Shown here piece after piece: positions 8,255 through 16,352 of a stretch of DNA of 57,568 bases. A program made the translations under genes and the position numbers. Origin of the DNA: JBFLYC01 sp040756735 (lineage in GTDB: Bacteria > Bacillota > DSM-16504 > Desulfitibacterales > Desulfitibacteraceae). The notes beneath the pieces are model-generated. The model was given only the letters and a program-made list of their open reading frames with translations. It made no database searches and had not been told where the DNA came from. Position 1 is the first letter of the stretch. Each line of letters starts with the position of its first letter. Where the stretch lies: assembly GCA_040756735.1 (NCBI GenBank), contig JBFLYC010000021.1, forward strand, positions 1 through 57,568, read 5' to 3'.

Positions 8255-9085
8255 ATGCAAAAAACAAAAATAGCTTTAGTACAAATGCAGGCAATTTTAG
8301 GGCGCCAAAAAGAAAACTTAGAAAAAATCAAGATGTTTGTTGAAGAGGCTGCTGAAAATGAAACACAGATTATTTGTTTTCCTGAACTAGCTGCTCACGG
8401 ATATAAAAAAGCTTCCTTTGGCCATATCGCCCAAGAAGTGTCTGATATTGGACAATATTTTATGCAATTAGCTGATCTACACAATATTGTTATACTCGTT
8501 GGAATAGCCGAAAAGGCAAGATGTCAAAACCCATACATTACTCATTTAATTGCCAGGCCTAAGAAAGATCTGGGTGTCTATAGGAAAACTCATCTAGGTA
8601 GTAGCGAAAAACCCTTTTTTGCCCAGGGTGAAGATCTGCCGGTTTTCACAACTGACACATCAACTATAGGTGTTCAAATATGCTGGGATTTGCATTTTCC
8701 TGAGGTAACAACTATTATGTCCCTGCAGGGAGCTGAAATAATATTTGCCCCCCATGCTTCCCCAACCATTGTGGGGGATAGAAAAAAAATTTGGATGAAA
8801 TACCTCACTGCTAGGGCCTATGATAATGCGGTATTTGTGGCAGCCTGCAACCTGATAGGAAACAATGGATCCGAACAAACCTTCTGCGGGGGGTGTTTAG
8901 TTATTGACCCTCGAGGCAATATAGTAGCTGAAGATTTTAATGGCAAAGAAAGTATCCTGTATGCTAATTTAGATGATAAAATTATCAATACAATCCGCCA
9001 AAAGCAGGGGGAATCCATGCGTCACAGTTTTTATTTAGACTCCCGAAGACAAGATTTGTACCTGCGGTATTTAAATAAAAAGTAG
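8255..9085 (+). CDS. Carbon-nitrogen hydrolase (nitrilase superfamily)
   Basis: This 276-residue enzyme has the complete Glu-Lys-Cys triad of the nitrilase fold: Glu44 in CFPELAAHGY, Lys111 in VYRKTHLG and Cys143 in GVQICWDLHFPE. Family members hydrolyse amides, N-carbamoyl compounds or nitriles in the cytoplasm. The WDLHFPE sequence after the cysteine resembles the amidase and N-carbamoylputrescine-hydrolase branches more than true nitrilases, but the substrate cannot be assigned. It is divergent from the prenyltransferase-like gene and starts at ATG 8255, nine bases after AGGAG. A weak terminator-like structure with six Ts lies near 9162-9189. Confidence 0.88.
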   Translation: MQKTKIALVQMQAILGRQKENLEKIKMFVEEAAENETQIICFPELAAHGYKKASFGHIAQEVSDIGQYFMQLADLHNIVILVGIAEKARCQNPYITHLIARPKKDLGVYRKTHLGSSEKPFFAQGEDLPVFTTDTSTIGVQICWDLHFPEVTTIMSLQGAEIIFAPHASPTIVGDRKKIWMKYLTARAYDNAVFVAACNLIGNNGSEQTFCGGCLVIDPRGNIVAEDFNGKESILYANLDDKIINTIRQKQGESMRHSFYLDSRRQDLYLRYLNKK

Positions 9086-9397
9086 ATGGACAGTTAGGAT
9101 TTCAGCTTGACAATATGCATTTTTATTCATCATTATGAATACTTTTACAATACTATTATAACCCCTGGCTGCTGCGGGAGGCTTTTTTATTTGCATTTTT
9201 AATATTAATAATATTTAAACAAACAAATCTTATTTTTATTTTGAAGTAATTAACACGCCTGATTCTATATATAATAGAAATATATTATATTTATTGCCAT
9301 TCGTAATAGCACATTGAGCATAGAAGATAGCCATCATTTATAAATATATCTTATTATTACAAAAATATATTTGAATTGCTTTCAGTAAAATTCGGCA
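9086..9397. other. AT-rich intergenic region without a gene
   Basis: About 310 bases of very AT-rich sequence. A GC-rich imperfect stem followed by TTTTTT near 9162-9189 may end the nitrilase transcript. Nothing else is recognised. Confidence 0.5.
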
Positions 9398-9426
9398 TTG
9401 ATTTTATATTTATTCAGGAATAAAAT
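9398..9426 (+). promoter_or_regulatory. Sigma-A-type promoter for the Cys-rich micro-ORF
   Basis: TTGATT (9398-9403), a 17-base spacer and TAAAAT (9421-9426). A transcript from about 9433 would have a 100-nt leader before the ATG at 9535 and end at the strong terminator at 9687-9733, giving an RNA of about 300 nt. Confidence 0.55.
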
Positions 9427-9534
9427 ATAATCAAAGAACACAGTAAAGCAAATTACATAAACAATTAAAATCATCTAACTAGAAAATATCGTGATAGTCT
9501 TGCAGTATAACAAACTTGAAGGGGGGCGTAAACA

Positions 9535-9654
9535 ATGACAAAATGTATTTGTGATAAGTGCACCTGGTATGTAGCCTACAAACACTGGTGTGTAGCCCAA
9601 GGGAAAAATACCAGTACCTTCGCTGACTGCTGTGCAGACTACAATCCAAGATAA
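9535..9654 (+). CDS. Cys-rich 39-residue micro-protein
   Basis: A short open frame starts at ATG 9535 behind a strong GGGGGG ribosome site and stops at TAA 9652. The 39-residue product has six cysteines, at 4, 6, 9, 19, 32 and 33, with two histidine/tryptophan-rich patches (KCTWY, KHWCV). The spacing resembles a small metal-binding knuckle, but I recognise no named family. It is not anti-TRAP, whose DnaJ-like CxxCxGxG repeats are absent. It has its own promoter and a perfect 17-bp terminator, so it is a complete transcription unit. The function is unknown. Confidence 0.65.
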   Translation: MTKCICDKCTWYVAYKHWCVAQGKNTSTFADCCADYNPR

Positions 9655-9686
9655 ATTAGAGAAGCTTAGAAAAATTCTAAACAAAC

Positions 9687-9733
9687 AATATAAAAACAGA
9701 GGATTTAGCAGGTTAGTCCTCTGTTTTTATATT
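9687..9733. terminator. Bidirectional terminator, perfect 17-bp stem
   Basis: AATATAAAAACAGAGGA (9687-9703) and its exact complement (9717-9733) enclose a 13-base loop. A-rich and T-rich outer stem ends let it work for the micro-ORF on plus and the glycosidase gene on minus. Confidence 0.9.
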
Positions 9734-9748
9734 ATTGATTTACTTTTA

Positions 9749-10810
9749 TTATGGTAAAACAACTATATTTGTTGCAACAGGCCTTGGGTACCCGTCAGAT
9801 GGTTTATTCAAAATCTCTCCATCATATGCAATAGTACTCGAACCCCCGCCATCAAGATTATAGGCTTCCACGACCCCTAACTGCATCAGCTTAACTTGAG
9901 CCTGCTCCAAAGTTATGCCATTGCTCCAACCTTGCCTTCTACCGTCTATAACTAAAAACAGCAGATCCCCATTAGCATATTGACCGATAATTGTTCTGGG
10001 GTGCCTCTCTTTTTTCCACTTGCTTGGGATATCAAGGGGCATTCGATCTTTGATTAGAATAGGCACGAAACTAACACCGTACATTGGGTTTAAATCCCAC
10101 AACTCTTTCTCATCCTCAACCAAATCCCCGACCAGTAATCCATCTTTATCTAGACCTGCAAAATATATGTCCTCGTAACTAGGTATAAATTCATTAACTA
10201 GATTGCCTGCAATTACTGTGTTACCCAGAGGCACAACCTGTCTGCTTCCACCAGATGATGTAAAGTAGAATCCCCCGCCATTAACCGCCAAAACAGCATT
10301 GTTTCTCCTTGCAGCATCTAAAGTAGTTTCTGCCTCCCCAAAAGTATCATTGGCCAGTACAACTTTAATGGATGTTGGATCAAATATTTTTACTTTAGCC
10401 GCATACCCTTTATAGCCTGCACCTTGTATAAAAAACACCATTATATTTGTTCTGTCATTTTCCCAAGTGTACAGCAGTTCACCCAGCCTGCTGACTATTA
10501 ATTTTTCATATACTTCCTCTGTCAATTCCTTCTGCTCTTGGCTTTTAGCTATAAGTTCCTGCAATAGCCTTTGCTGTTCCTTGTACTGCTTCTCCTGCTC
10601 TTCTAAGGATAACTGCAGTATACCCATACCTGCCTTAATAGATTTCATATCTCTTTGTATGGTTTCAAAGGATTGTGATAAAGGTTGAGTTTCCACAGCC
10701 AGGGCTTTAGTATTCAGGGAAATCTCTAAATCTTCCATAAAAGCAAAACCAATAGCAATGCCCAGAAAAGGCGCTAAGGTTGTTAATAGAAATAAAGCAA
10801 GTCTTCTCAT
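9749..10810 (-). CDS. Phosphodiester glycosidase (NAGPA) family protein with membrane anchor and coiled coil
   Basis: The 353-residue product has one N-terminal hydrophobic segment (LALFLLTTLAPFLGIAIGFAF), then a coiled coil rich in Glu, Gln and Lys (about residues 45-105), then a NAGPA-type domain. The domain shows AVNGGGFYF, GQYANGDLLFLVIDGRR and the C-terminal YNLDGGGSSTIAYDG, which are the family's conserved blocks. Such domains cleave N-acetylglucosamine phosphodiesters and occur in cell-wall or exopolysaccharide processing in Firmicutes. The protein should be outside the membrane. Its start overlaps the stop of the upstream gene by four bases (ATGA), so the two are translationally coupled and probably act together. 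Confidence 0.88.
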   Translation of the reverse strand: MRRLALFLLTTLAPFLGIAIGFAFMEDLEISLNTKALAVETQPLSQSFETIQRDMKSIKAGMGILQLSLEEQEKQYKEQQRLLQELIAKSQEQKELTEEVYEKLIVSRLGELLYTWENDRTNIMVFFIQGAGYKGYAAKVKIFDPTSIKVVLANDTFGEAETTLDAARRNNAVLAVNGGGFYFTSSGGSRQVVPLGNTVIAGNLVNEFIPSYEDIYFAGLDKDGLLVGDLVEDEKELWDLNPMYGVSFVPILIKDRMPLDIPSKWKKERHPRTIIGQYANGDLLFLVIDGRRQGWSNGITLEQAQVKLMQLGVVEAYNLDGGGSSTIAYDGEILNKPSDGYPRPVATNIVVLP

Positions 10811-11217
10811 AGTTTTGACTCCTTGAGCATTTCCAAACTTTCTTCTAACCTCTCAAGCTGGATGGTAAGTTCCTCCATTTTCTCATTAATGGCCTCTCTA
10901 AAATAGTTTTGCATGGTCAGGCTTTCATCCGTTTCTTGAAGGAGAATTGCCAGATCTGCCATTTCATTTGACAGCGCTGCCACTTTTTCTTCCAATAGCA
11001 TTATGTTCAGAGCATTTGTCTCCATTACCTCTTTAATGGAACGATCCAAATCCCTAGTAATTTGTTTTCTGTTTTCATCCATCTTATATTCAATAAACAT
11101 ATAGCCTCCATACATTAATCCTGCCCAAACAAGAACTATTAATAATGTTATGATAATGCTGGTAGAACTTCTCTTTCTAACAGGCCTTTGAAGGGGCTCT
11201 GGTCTTTTATCCTGCAT
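10807..11217 (-). CDS. Membrane-anchored coiled-coil protein, function unknown
   Basis: This 136-residue protein has a basic N-terminus, one transmembrane segment (SIIITLLIVLVWAGLMYGGY) and a long Glu/Lys/Leu-rich coiled coil for the rest of its length. It has the same topology as the first part of the glycosidase encoded just after it, and the two overlap by four bases. I infer a heteromeric coiled-coil pair at the outer face of the membrane. No enzymatic domain is present and I recognise no family. Confidence 0.75.
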   Translation of the reverse strand: MQDKRPEPLQRPVRKRSSTSIIITLLIVLVWAGLMYGGYMFIEYKMDENRKQITRDLDRSIKEVMETNALNIMLLEEKVAALSNEMADLAILLQETDESLTMQNYFREAINEKMEELTIQLERLEESLEMLKESKL

Positions 11218-11448
11218 ATCTTTTTCGCCTCTTTCATTTCTTTTTTTGAGCCTATAAAAATAATTATTGATTTTTCGTGTCTTGAAATGGTTCTATATAA
11301 AACCTGATAATTCCTGCCCTATTATTTGGGGGTATTCCGTAAGATATGCAATTAAAATTAAGGAGCTTTATTAATATTTTTAAACCCTTTATCTAAAACT
11401 ATATAAAATAGGCAAATGAGGTAAATAGATTTTACTTTGGAGGCAAAA

Positions 11449-12696
11449 ATGCTTACCAGACGTCAATTTCTTAAAATATGCACCGCAGGTATGGCTACAG
11501 CCAGTTTGAGCAAATATCTTCTGCCCCATATCACAGAAGCAGCAGCATACCTGGGAGAAAGACCTCCGGCAATTTGGCTTGAACTACATACGTGTACAGG
11601 TAATTTTCTTTCATTTTTAAACACTTTAGACCCGGACCACGAAAAAATAATAAAAGAAATGATAGATTTAAGGTACAGCAACGCCCAGATGGCTGCAGAA
11701 GGAAAGTTAGCTCTGAATGCATTATATGAAGTACCGGAAAAATATCCAGGTGAATACATTTTAATTGTAGAAGGAACTGTGGCTACTAAAGCTAAAGGAC
11801 TCTATGGAGTTATTGGATTCTGGCCGGATGGAACACCCATTACCCAGCTGGAAGCTGTTAAACATTTTGCTTCCAAGGCTAAATACATAATCGCTGCAGG
11901 AACCTGTGCATCCTTTGGAGGTCCCTTCGCAGCAAGTCCTAACCCCAGTGATTCCAGGGCTGTCCACCAGGTTGTTAGCGAACAGGTAATAAACACACCA
12001 GGGTGCCCCGTCCACCCAGATTGGATAGTAGGCACCCTAACTCACTTGCTTTTATATGGTATGCCTGAATTAGATGCCGATAACCGCCCCACAGCTTTTT
12101 ACGGTTCGCTAATTCATGACAACTGTCCTAGACGTCACGACTTTAATCAGGGGCATTTTGCAGAACATCCAGGGGACAGCGGGTGCACCTATCAAATTGG
12201 CTGCAAGGGACCGGTAACCTTTGCAGACTGCCCTACAAGACTGTGGAGCAGCGCCCATAACAACTGGCCGGTGGGTGCTAATACACCCTGTATCGGCTGC
12301 GTTGACCCAGGATTTCCAGATCAGATGTCCCCCTTCTTTGCCCACCTGCCCAATATTAATGTTCCGGGCACTGCTGTCAATGTTCAAACCTTTGCCATGC
12401 TGGCCGGTGGAGCAACCCTTGCTGGAATAGGAGGTCACCTCCTTTACAGTATTGCAAAAGGGCGGGTGCAGAAAAACCTTGTTCAAGGCACTCAAACCAG
12501 CCATTTAGGTGAAGACAAGGTATTTGAACCTGAAAGTCAAAAACTAATAGATGACTTGCAGCAAACTGTGAGCAAACTTAATCAATTCCAGCAAAAGCTT
12601 GATAACCAGGTACTCAAGTTAGAAACACAAAAGTCCAGGAGTCTTTTTTCTTTTTTAACATCAAAGGTGCGTAAGAAAGGAAAGCTTAAAGAATGA
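11449..12696 (+). CDS. [NiFe] hydrogenase small subunit, Tat-exported, with C-terminal extension
   Basis: The small subunit carries the Fe-S chain from the Ni-Fe site to the cytochrome b. It begins with a twin-arginine signal (TRRQFLK, then a hydrophobic stretch). Cluster ligands include Cys49, GTCASFGG, TPGCPVH and the downstream set HDNCPRR, SGCTYQIGCKGP, DCPTRLW and TPCIGCVDPGF. The proximal motif is CTGN: the second cysteine of the usual CxGC is Asn52. After the cluster domain come a membrane segment (about 300-325) and an extra coiled-coil tail of about 75 residues not usual in HyaA/HybO proteins. ATG 11449 is chosen behind GGAGG; the frame's TTG at 11437 precedes that site. It overlaps the large-subunit gene by four bases. 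Confidence 0.93.
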   Translation: MLTRRQFLKICTAGMATASLSKYLLPHITEAAAYLGERPPAIWLELHTCTGNFLSFLNTLDPDHEKIIKEMIDLRYSNAQMAAEGKLALNALYEVPEKYPGEYILIVEGTVATKAKGLYGVIGFWPDGTPITQLEAVKHFASKAKYIIAAGTCASFGGPFAASPNPSDSRAVHQVVSEQVINTPGCPVHPDWIVGTLTHLLLYGMPELDADNRPTAFYGSLIHDNCPRRHDFNQGHFAEHPGDSGCTYQIGCKGPVTFADCPTRLWSSAHNNWPVGANTPCIGCVDPGFPDQMSPFFAHLPNINVPGTAVNVQTFAMLAGGATLAGIGGHLLYSIAKGRVQKNLVQGTQTSHLGEDKVFEPESQKLIDDLQQTVSKLNQFQQKLDNQVLKLETQKSRSLFSFLTSKVRKKGKLKE

Positions 12697-14099
12697 AAAG
12701 AATAGTAATCAGTCCTATAACCAGGATTAATGGTCACTGGAAATTAGAATTGCATGTAGAAAACAATATTATAGTTGAAGCGCTGAGCAGCGGCATATTT
12801 TATCGTGGCCTTGAAGAGATCATGGAAAAAAGAGACCCCATGGATGCGGCATATTTAACTTCAAGAACCTGCGGCATCTGCTCTGTGGCTCATGCCCTTG
12901 CGGCGACTACCGCAATAGAGCGCGCAGTAGACCACCAACTGCCAAAAAATGCCATTTTAATCCGCAACCTTTTATATGGCTCGGACATTTTGCAGAACCA
13001 CCTGAGACATTTTTATATCTTGTCCCTGTTAGACTATGTTAAAGGTCCGGACATGCCTCCTTTTATTCCACGTTATGAAAAGGGATATCGCCTCCCTGAC
13101 AAGCTCAATGAAGAGCTCATGAAACATTACATAGAAAGCATGGACCGCCATAGAAAGGCCCATGAAATGGTTGTATTATTTGGAGGCAGAGCTCCTCACA
13201 ATCAAGGTGTTGTCCCCGGTGGGGCAACAGTTGAACCCACATCAGGTATCCTGAAAATATTTACTTCAATGTTGTCTGATATTCGCCAGTTTATTTACAA
13301 TCAAATGCTCTACGATCTGGAAGTCTTAAGCAATTATTATAGCGATTACTATGAAATAGGGAAAAATTACGGCCATCTCTTAACCTACGGCATGTTCCCC
13401 AAACCTGAAAATGAAAAGGAACTACATTTTACAGATGGCTTAATTTTTAATGGAAGCAAAGAACCTATGGATTTTGATGAGAAAAAAATCAGAGAATATG
13501 CAAAACACTCCTATTATACTCAAGAAGACAGCCTCCCTCCTGTCAATGGTATAACCCGGCCAAATTATGCAAAGGAAGGGGCTTATACTTGGATAAAAGC
13601 TCCACGATATAACGATATGCCCATGGAAACCGGTCCTTTAGCACGTATGTGGATTAGCAAAAAGTATCAAAGGGGCATATCCACCATGGACAGGATACAT
13701 GCGCGGGTTTTAGAAGCAAAAATAGTAAGCGATCTTATGAGTGAATGGGTGGACCAACTAGAACCAGGTAAAGCAATCTACAATCCTATCAGTCTGCCTA
13801 GAAATTATGAGGGGATGGGATTAACCGAGGCAATGCGTGGCGCATTGGGGCACTGGCTTAAAGTTCGAAACGGTAAAATCAGCCATTACCAGATAGTAAC
13901 ACCTTCTGCCTGGAACTGTTCGCCAAAAGATGACCATGGGGTTAGGGGGCCTATTGAAGATGCACTGGTGGGGACTCAACTAGAGGATATTGACAATCCA
14001 ATTGAGGTGGGTAGGATAGTAAGGGCCTTTGATCCATGTTTGTCTTGCGCCATCCATACAATTACAGCTGATAAGGAGATCTCAGCTTATATTGTTTAG
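12693..14099 (+). CDS. [NiFe] hydrogenase large (catalytic) subunit
   Basis: This 468-residue subunit binds the Ni-Fe(CN)2CO centre. Ligands are in RTCGIC (Cys60, Cys63) and DPCLSCAIH (Cys449, Cys452). Thirteen residues follow His455; that peptide is removed by the maturation protease encoded two genes downstream. The arginine/histidine features of group 1 uptake enzymes (for example GGRAPHNQGVVPGG) are present. It starts with ATGA overlapping the small-subunit stop. With the Tat signal on its partner and a cytochrome b next door, the complex should face the outside of the membrane and oxidise H2 into the quinone pool. The hyp maturation genes are not in the window. Confidence 0.96.
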   Translation: MKRIVISPITRINGHWKLELHVENNIIVEALSSGIFYRGLEEIMEKRDPMDAAYLTSRTCGICSVAHALAATTAIERAVDHQLPKNAILIRNLLYGSDILQNHLRHFYILSLLDYVKGPDMPPFIPRYEKGYRLPDKLNEELMKHYIESMDRHRKAHEMVVLFGGRAPHNQGVVPGGATVEPTSGILKIFTSMLSDIRQFIYNQMLYDLEVLSNYYSDYYEIGKNYGHLLTYGMFPKPENEKELHFTDGLIFNGSKEPMDFDEKKIREYAKHSYYTQEDSLPPVNGITRPNYAKEGAYTWIKAPRYNDMPMETGPLARMWISKKYQRGISTMDRIHARVLEAKIVSDLMSEWVDQLEPGKAIYNPISLPRNYEGMGLTEAMRGALGHWLKVRNGKISHYQIVTPSAWNCSPKDDHGVRGPIEDALVGTQLEDIDNPIEVGRIVRAFDPCLSCAIHTITADKEISAYIV

Positions 14100-14113
14100 A
14101 AAGGGTGAATAAA

Positions 14114-14722
14114 ATGCAAAAGGTCATGGAACAACCCCTTGCCATCAGAATATTTCACTGGCTTTTCTTTGGAACAGCGCTAATAGTCATATTTACAAGT
14201 TTTCTGAAGGTATTTAGAATTGGCAGTGTTTTTGGATGGCCTGAGACAACAGTCAGCTTTTATCACCAGACCTCAGGCTTTGCTTTTTTTTACCTGATAG
14301 TCTTCAGAGTATACTATTCCCTAATAACAGGGTCATGGCGTCAGGAAATCCCAACAATTAATGAATTTAAAACGGCACCTGCCTTCTTAAAATATTTCAG
14401 CTTTTTAACAGAGACAAAACCTCCTGTTTTTCCCAAATATAATATTGGACAAAAACTTGTTTTTTTAAGTTGGGCAGTATTGGTTATTTTGCAGACCATT
14501 ACAGGTGTAATTTTAATGTTTCCCATCCAAACAAAACCAGTAGTTTCGTTTTTATTCGGCAGCCTACAAATGGTAAGACTTGTTCATTTTCTCCTGTTTG
14601 CTTACTTTTTTATAACAGTGTTAATCCACATTTATCTTGTCTTTACAGAAGACCCTGCCAAGCTGCAGGCCATGTTTACAGGTTATTTGAAAAAGAAAGG
14701 GGAAGCTCCTGAGAAATCATGA
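14114..14722 (+). CDS. Hydrogenase b-type cytochrome subunit
   Basis: This membrane protein of about 202 residues has four hydrophobic helices. Histidines suited to bind two b hemes occur in RIFHWLFF, SFYHQTSGF and the last helix region (RLVHFLLF, VLIHIYLVF). It belongs to the cytochrome b561-like family that anchors [NiFe] hydrogenases and passes electrons from the small subunit to menaquinone. ATG 14114 follows GGGTG at a normal distance; GTG 14105 has no ribosome site. It is 14 bases after the large-subunit stop and overlaps the protease gene by four bases, so the four genes form one operon. Confidence 0.93.
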   Translation: MQKVMEQPLAIRIFHWLFFGTALIVIFTSFLKVFRIGSVFGWPETTVSFYHQTSGFAFFYLIVFRVYYSLITGSWRQEIPTINEFKTAPAFLKYFSFLTETKPPVFPKYNIGQKLVFLSWAVLVILQTITGVILMFPIQTKPVVSFLFGSLQMVRLVHFLLFAYFFITVLIHIYLVFTEDPAKLQAMFTGYLKKKGEAPEKS

Positions 14723-15180
14723 ACCTAATTATTGGTTGCGGTAATGAATTAATGGGGGATGACTGGATAGGCTTATATATTGTCCAGGAACTTGCTAAAG
14801 AAGACCTGCCTGATTGGGAATTAAGCTGCGCAGGAACAAAAGGCTTTAACCTATTGTGGGACCTGCTGGGAAATCAGAATGTGGTTATTATCGATGCAGT
14901 CCTAAGCGGCAACAAGCCTGGAACAATATACAAACTAGGAATGGAGGAGTTTTTAAATTTGACCCATGAACCATCTCCATCCGGTCATACCCTAAATTGG
15001 AAAGAAATTATTAACCTGGGTAAATTTCTGTACCCTACCCTGTTCCCAAAAAAAATACTCTTCTTTTTAATAGAAGCGGATAGTTTCCAACCTGTTTACA
15101 AGAGACTTAGCCCTGCCATAACCCCACATTTAAAACAAATTCTTAACACTATAAAAAGGGTTTTGAGAAGGATAATGTAA
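14719..15180 (+). CDS. Hydrogenase maturation endopeptidase (HyaD/HybD family, M52)
   Basis: The 153-residue protease trims the C-terminal peptide of the large subunit after nickel is inserted. The nickel-sensing residues of the family are visible: Glu10 in GNELMGDDWIG, Asp59 in VVIIDAV and His90 in PSGHTLNW. It begins with ATGA overlapping the cytochrome b stop and is the last gene of the hydrogenase operon. Its length and motifs are those of HybD-type proteins. Confidence 0.93.
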   Translation: MNLIIGCGNELMGDDWIGLYIVQELAKEDLPDWELSCAGTKGFNLLWDLLGNQNVVIIDAVLSGNKPGTIYKLGMEEFLNLTHEPSPSGHTLNWKEIINLGKFLYPTLFPKKILFFLIEADSFQPVYKRLSPAITPHLKQILNTIKRVLRRIM

Positions 15181-15214
15181 AAAACAATCGAAAATAACAA
15201 CTATATGCATGAAA

Positions 15215-15262
15215 TGTATAGGCTGAGATTAATGGGAGGTCCTATTCTCCATAACCTATACA
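15215..15262. other. Nested stem-loop between hydrogenase operon and minC
   Basis: TGTATAGG (15215-15222) pairs perfectly with CCTATACA (15255-15262). Inside it ATGGGAG and CTCCAT form a second stem around GTCCTATT. No T-run follows, so it is a poor intrinsic terminator; an RNA processing site, operator or leader structure for minC are alternatives. Confidence 0.5.
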
Positions 15263-15310
15263 CTCGCTAATAATACTATTAAATAACACAAAAGGCAGGT
15301 GGCTTGCAGT

Positions 15311-15961
15311 ATGCCCAAGAGCGTGGTCACAATTAAAGGTACTCCCCAATCTTTAGTAATATATTTATCAACAGAGGAGGAGTTCGCAGAGGTCAGGTCT
15401 GCCCTAAAAAAACATCTGGAATCCGCCAAAGGTTTCTTTGCTGGAGCAAAATATAGATTCCACAATTCCATCAATGCCTTTAGCGAGGAGCAGCAAAAAA
15501 CCCTGAGCCTTATCTGTACAGATTATGGCCTGGTACCATATGAGACAGAGGGTGATTCCAAATGCCTGACATTTGCTATAAAGGGTCTGAAACAAGATGA
15601 ACTGGACCAAGAAAATTCCTTCATCAACAGACATATCCGCAGTGGTGAAAAGCAATTCTACAAGGGTAATGTTATTCTAATTGGAGATATTAATCCAGGA
15701 GTTGAGATAACTGCCACTGGAAATATTATAGTTTTCGGGTCTGCTAGAGGTACATTACACGCAGGAGCAGAAGGCGGCAGAGACTGTTTTATAATAGCCT
15801 CATTATTGGATCCCCTTCAGATTCGTATCAGTGATGTGATAGCTCGTAAACCGGAAAATGGGTATAATAATAAAACAATATTTAAACCTGAGATTGCCAC
15901 CATAGAAAACAATCAAATTGTAATCAAACAATACCTAACTAAATCTCTTGCCGAGTTTTAG
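15311..15961 (+). CDS. minC: Septum site-determining protein MinC
   Basis: MinC blocks FtsZ ring formation at the cell poles. The C-terminal beta-helix domain is clear: VILIGDINPGVEITATGNIIVFGSARGTLHAGAEGG, split here as the segments VILIGDINPG, GNIIVFGSARG and LHAGA. The N-terminal half (VVTIKGTPQSLVIYLS) fits MinC_N. ATG 15311 follows GCAGGTGG; the frame's GTG 15299 lies inside that ribosome site. Unlike most Firmicutes, minD, mreBCD and minE are not beside it. Its last 23 bases overlap the end of the convergent gene at 15939-16292. The product is 216 residues, a normal length. Confidence 0.92.
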   Translation: MPKSVVTIKGTPQSLVIYLSTEEEFAEVRSALKKHLESAKGFFAGAKYRFHNSINAFSEEQQKTLSLICTDYGLVPYETEGDSKCLTFAIKGLKQDELDQENSFINRHIRSGEKQFYKGNVILIGDINPGVEITATGNIIVFGSARGTLHAGAEGGRDCFIIASLLDPLQIRISDVIARKPENGYNNKTIFKPEIATIENNQIVIKQYLTKSLAEF

Positions 15962-16292
15962 AACTTCTAATATCCTGATACTGTTTTACTAACAGTGCAA
16001 GTATTGATAGTTTTCTACTATCTAAACTTTCCAGGGTGATAGCAGAATTATTTTTCATGAAAATTAAGAACTTCTTATCTTTTATTTGCAATTGCTCTAC
16101 TTCTTCAAGGGTATATTGCAAACATTTTACCGATAGAAGCCCTTTTCTTATCAGATATAAATACCTGTTTGTAATAACCAGGGCTGATTTTCCGTTAAGC
16201 TGAAGAGAAAAGTAAGTCAACTCATTAATGCTAACCTTATCCTTAAAAGCTTTTTCGAAACTAGGGTGTAACCTTTCTAATAATTCATGCAT
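15939..16292 (-). CDS. Small PH-like domain protein, function unknown
   Basis: The 117-residue product contains the pattern ALVITNRYLYLIRKG followed by LEEVEQLQIKDKKFLIFMKN, which resembles bacterial PH-like (YokE/bPH) domains that bind membranes or partners. No signal peptide or membrane helix is present. ATG 16292 is chosen behind GGAG; a TTG at 16304 precedes it. The 3' end overlaps minC on the opposite strand. The role is unknown; the fold assignment is a judgement by eye. Confidence 0.6.
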   Translation of the reverse strand: MHELLERLHPSFEKAFKDKVSINELTYFSLQLNGKSALVITNRYLYLIRKGLLSVKCLQYTLEEVEQLQIKDKKFLIFMKNNSAITLESLDSRKLSILALLVKQYQDIRSSKTRQEI

Positions 16293-16318
16293 ATTAATCT
16301 CCAAATAAAATAAATTAT

Positions 16319-16340
16319 TAGCCTCGCAGCAGCGAGGCTA
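16319..16340 (-). terminator. Terminator hairpin downstream of oadA
   Basis: TAGCCTCGC (16319-16327), loop AGCA, GCGAGGCTA (16332-16340): a perfect 9-bp GC-rich stem. On the minus strand it is followed by a T-rich but interrupted tract. Confidence 0.6.
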
Positions 16341-16352
16341 AATCTAATCTAT

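Noticed and set aside
9535..9654. Cys-rich micro-ORF as anti-TRAP (rtpA)
   Set aside because: Anti-TRAP has two CxxCxGxG-type repeats in 53 residues; the spacing and glycine pattern here do not fit.
12109..12504. Minus-strand 131-codon frame within the hydrogenase small subunit
   Set aside because: Antisense to the conserved Fe-S cluster region; no independent support.
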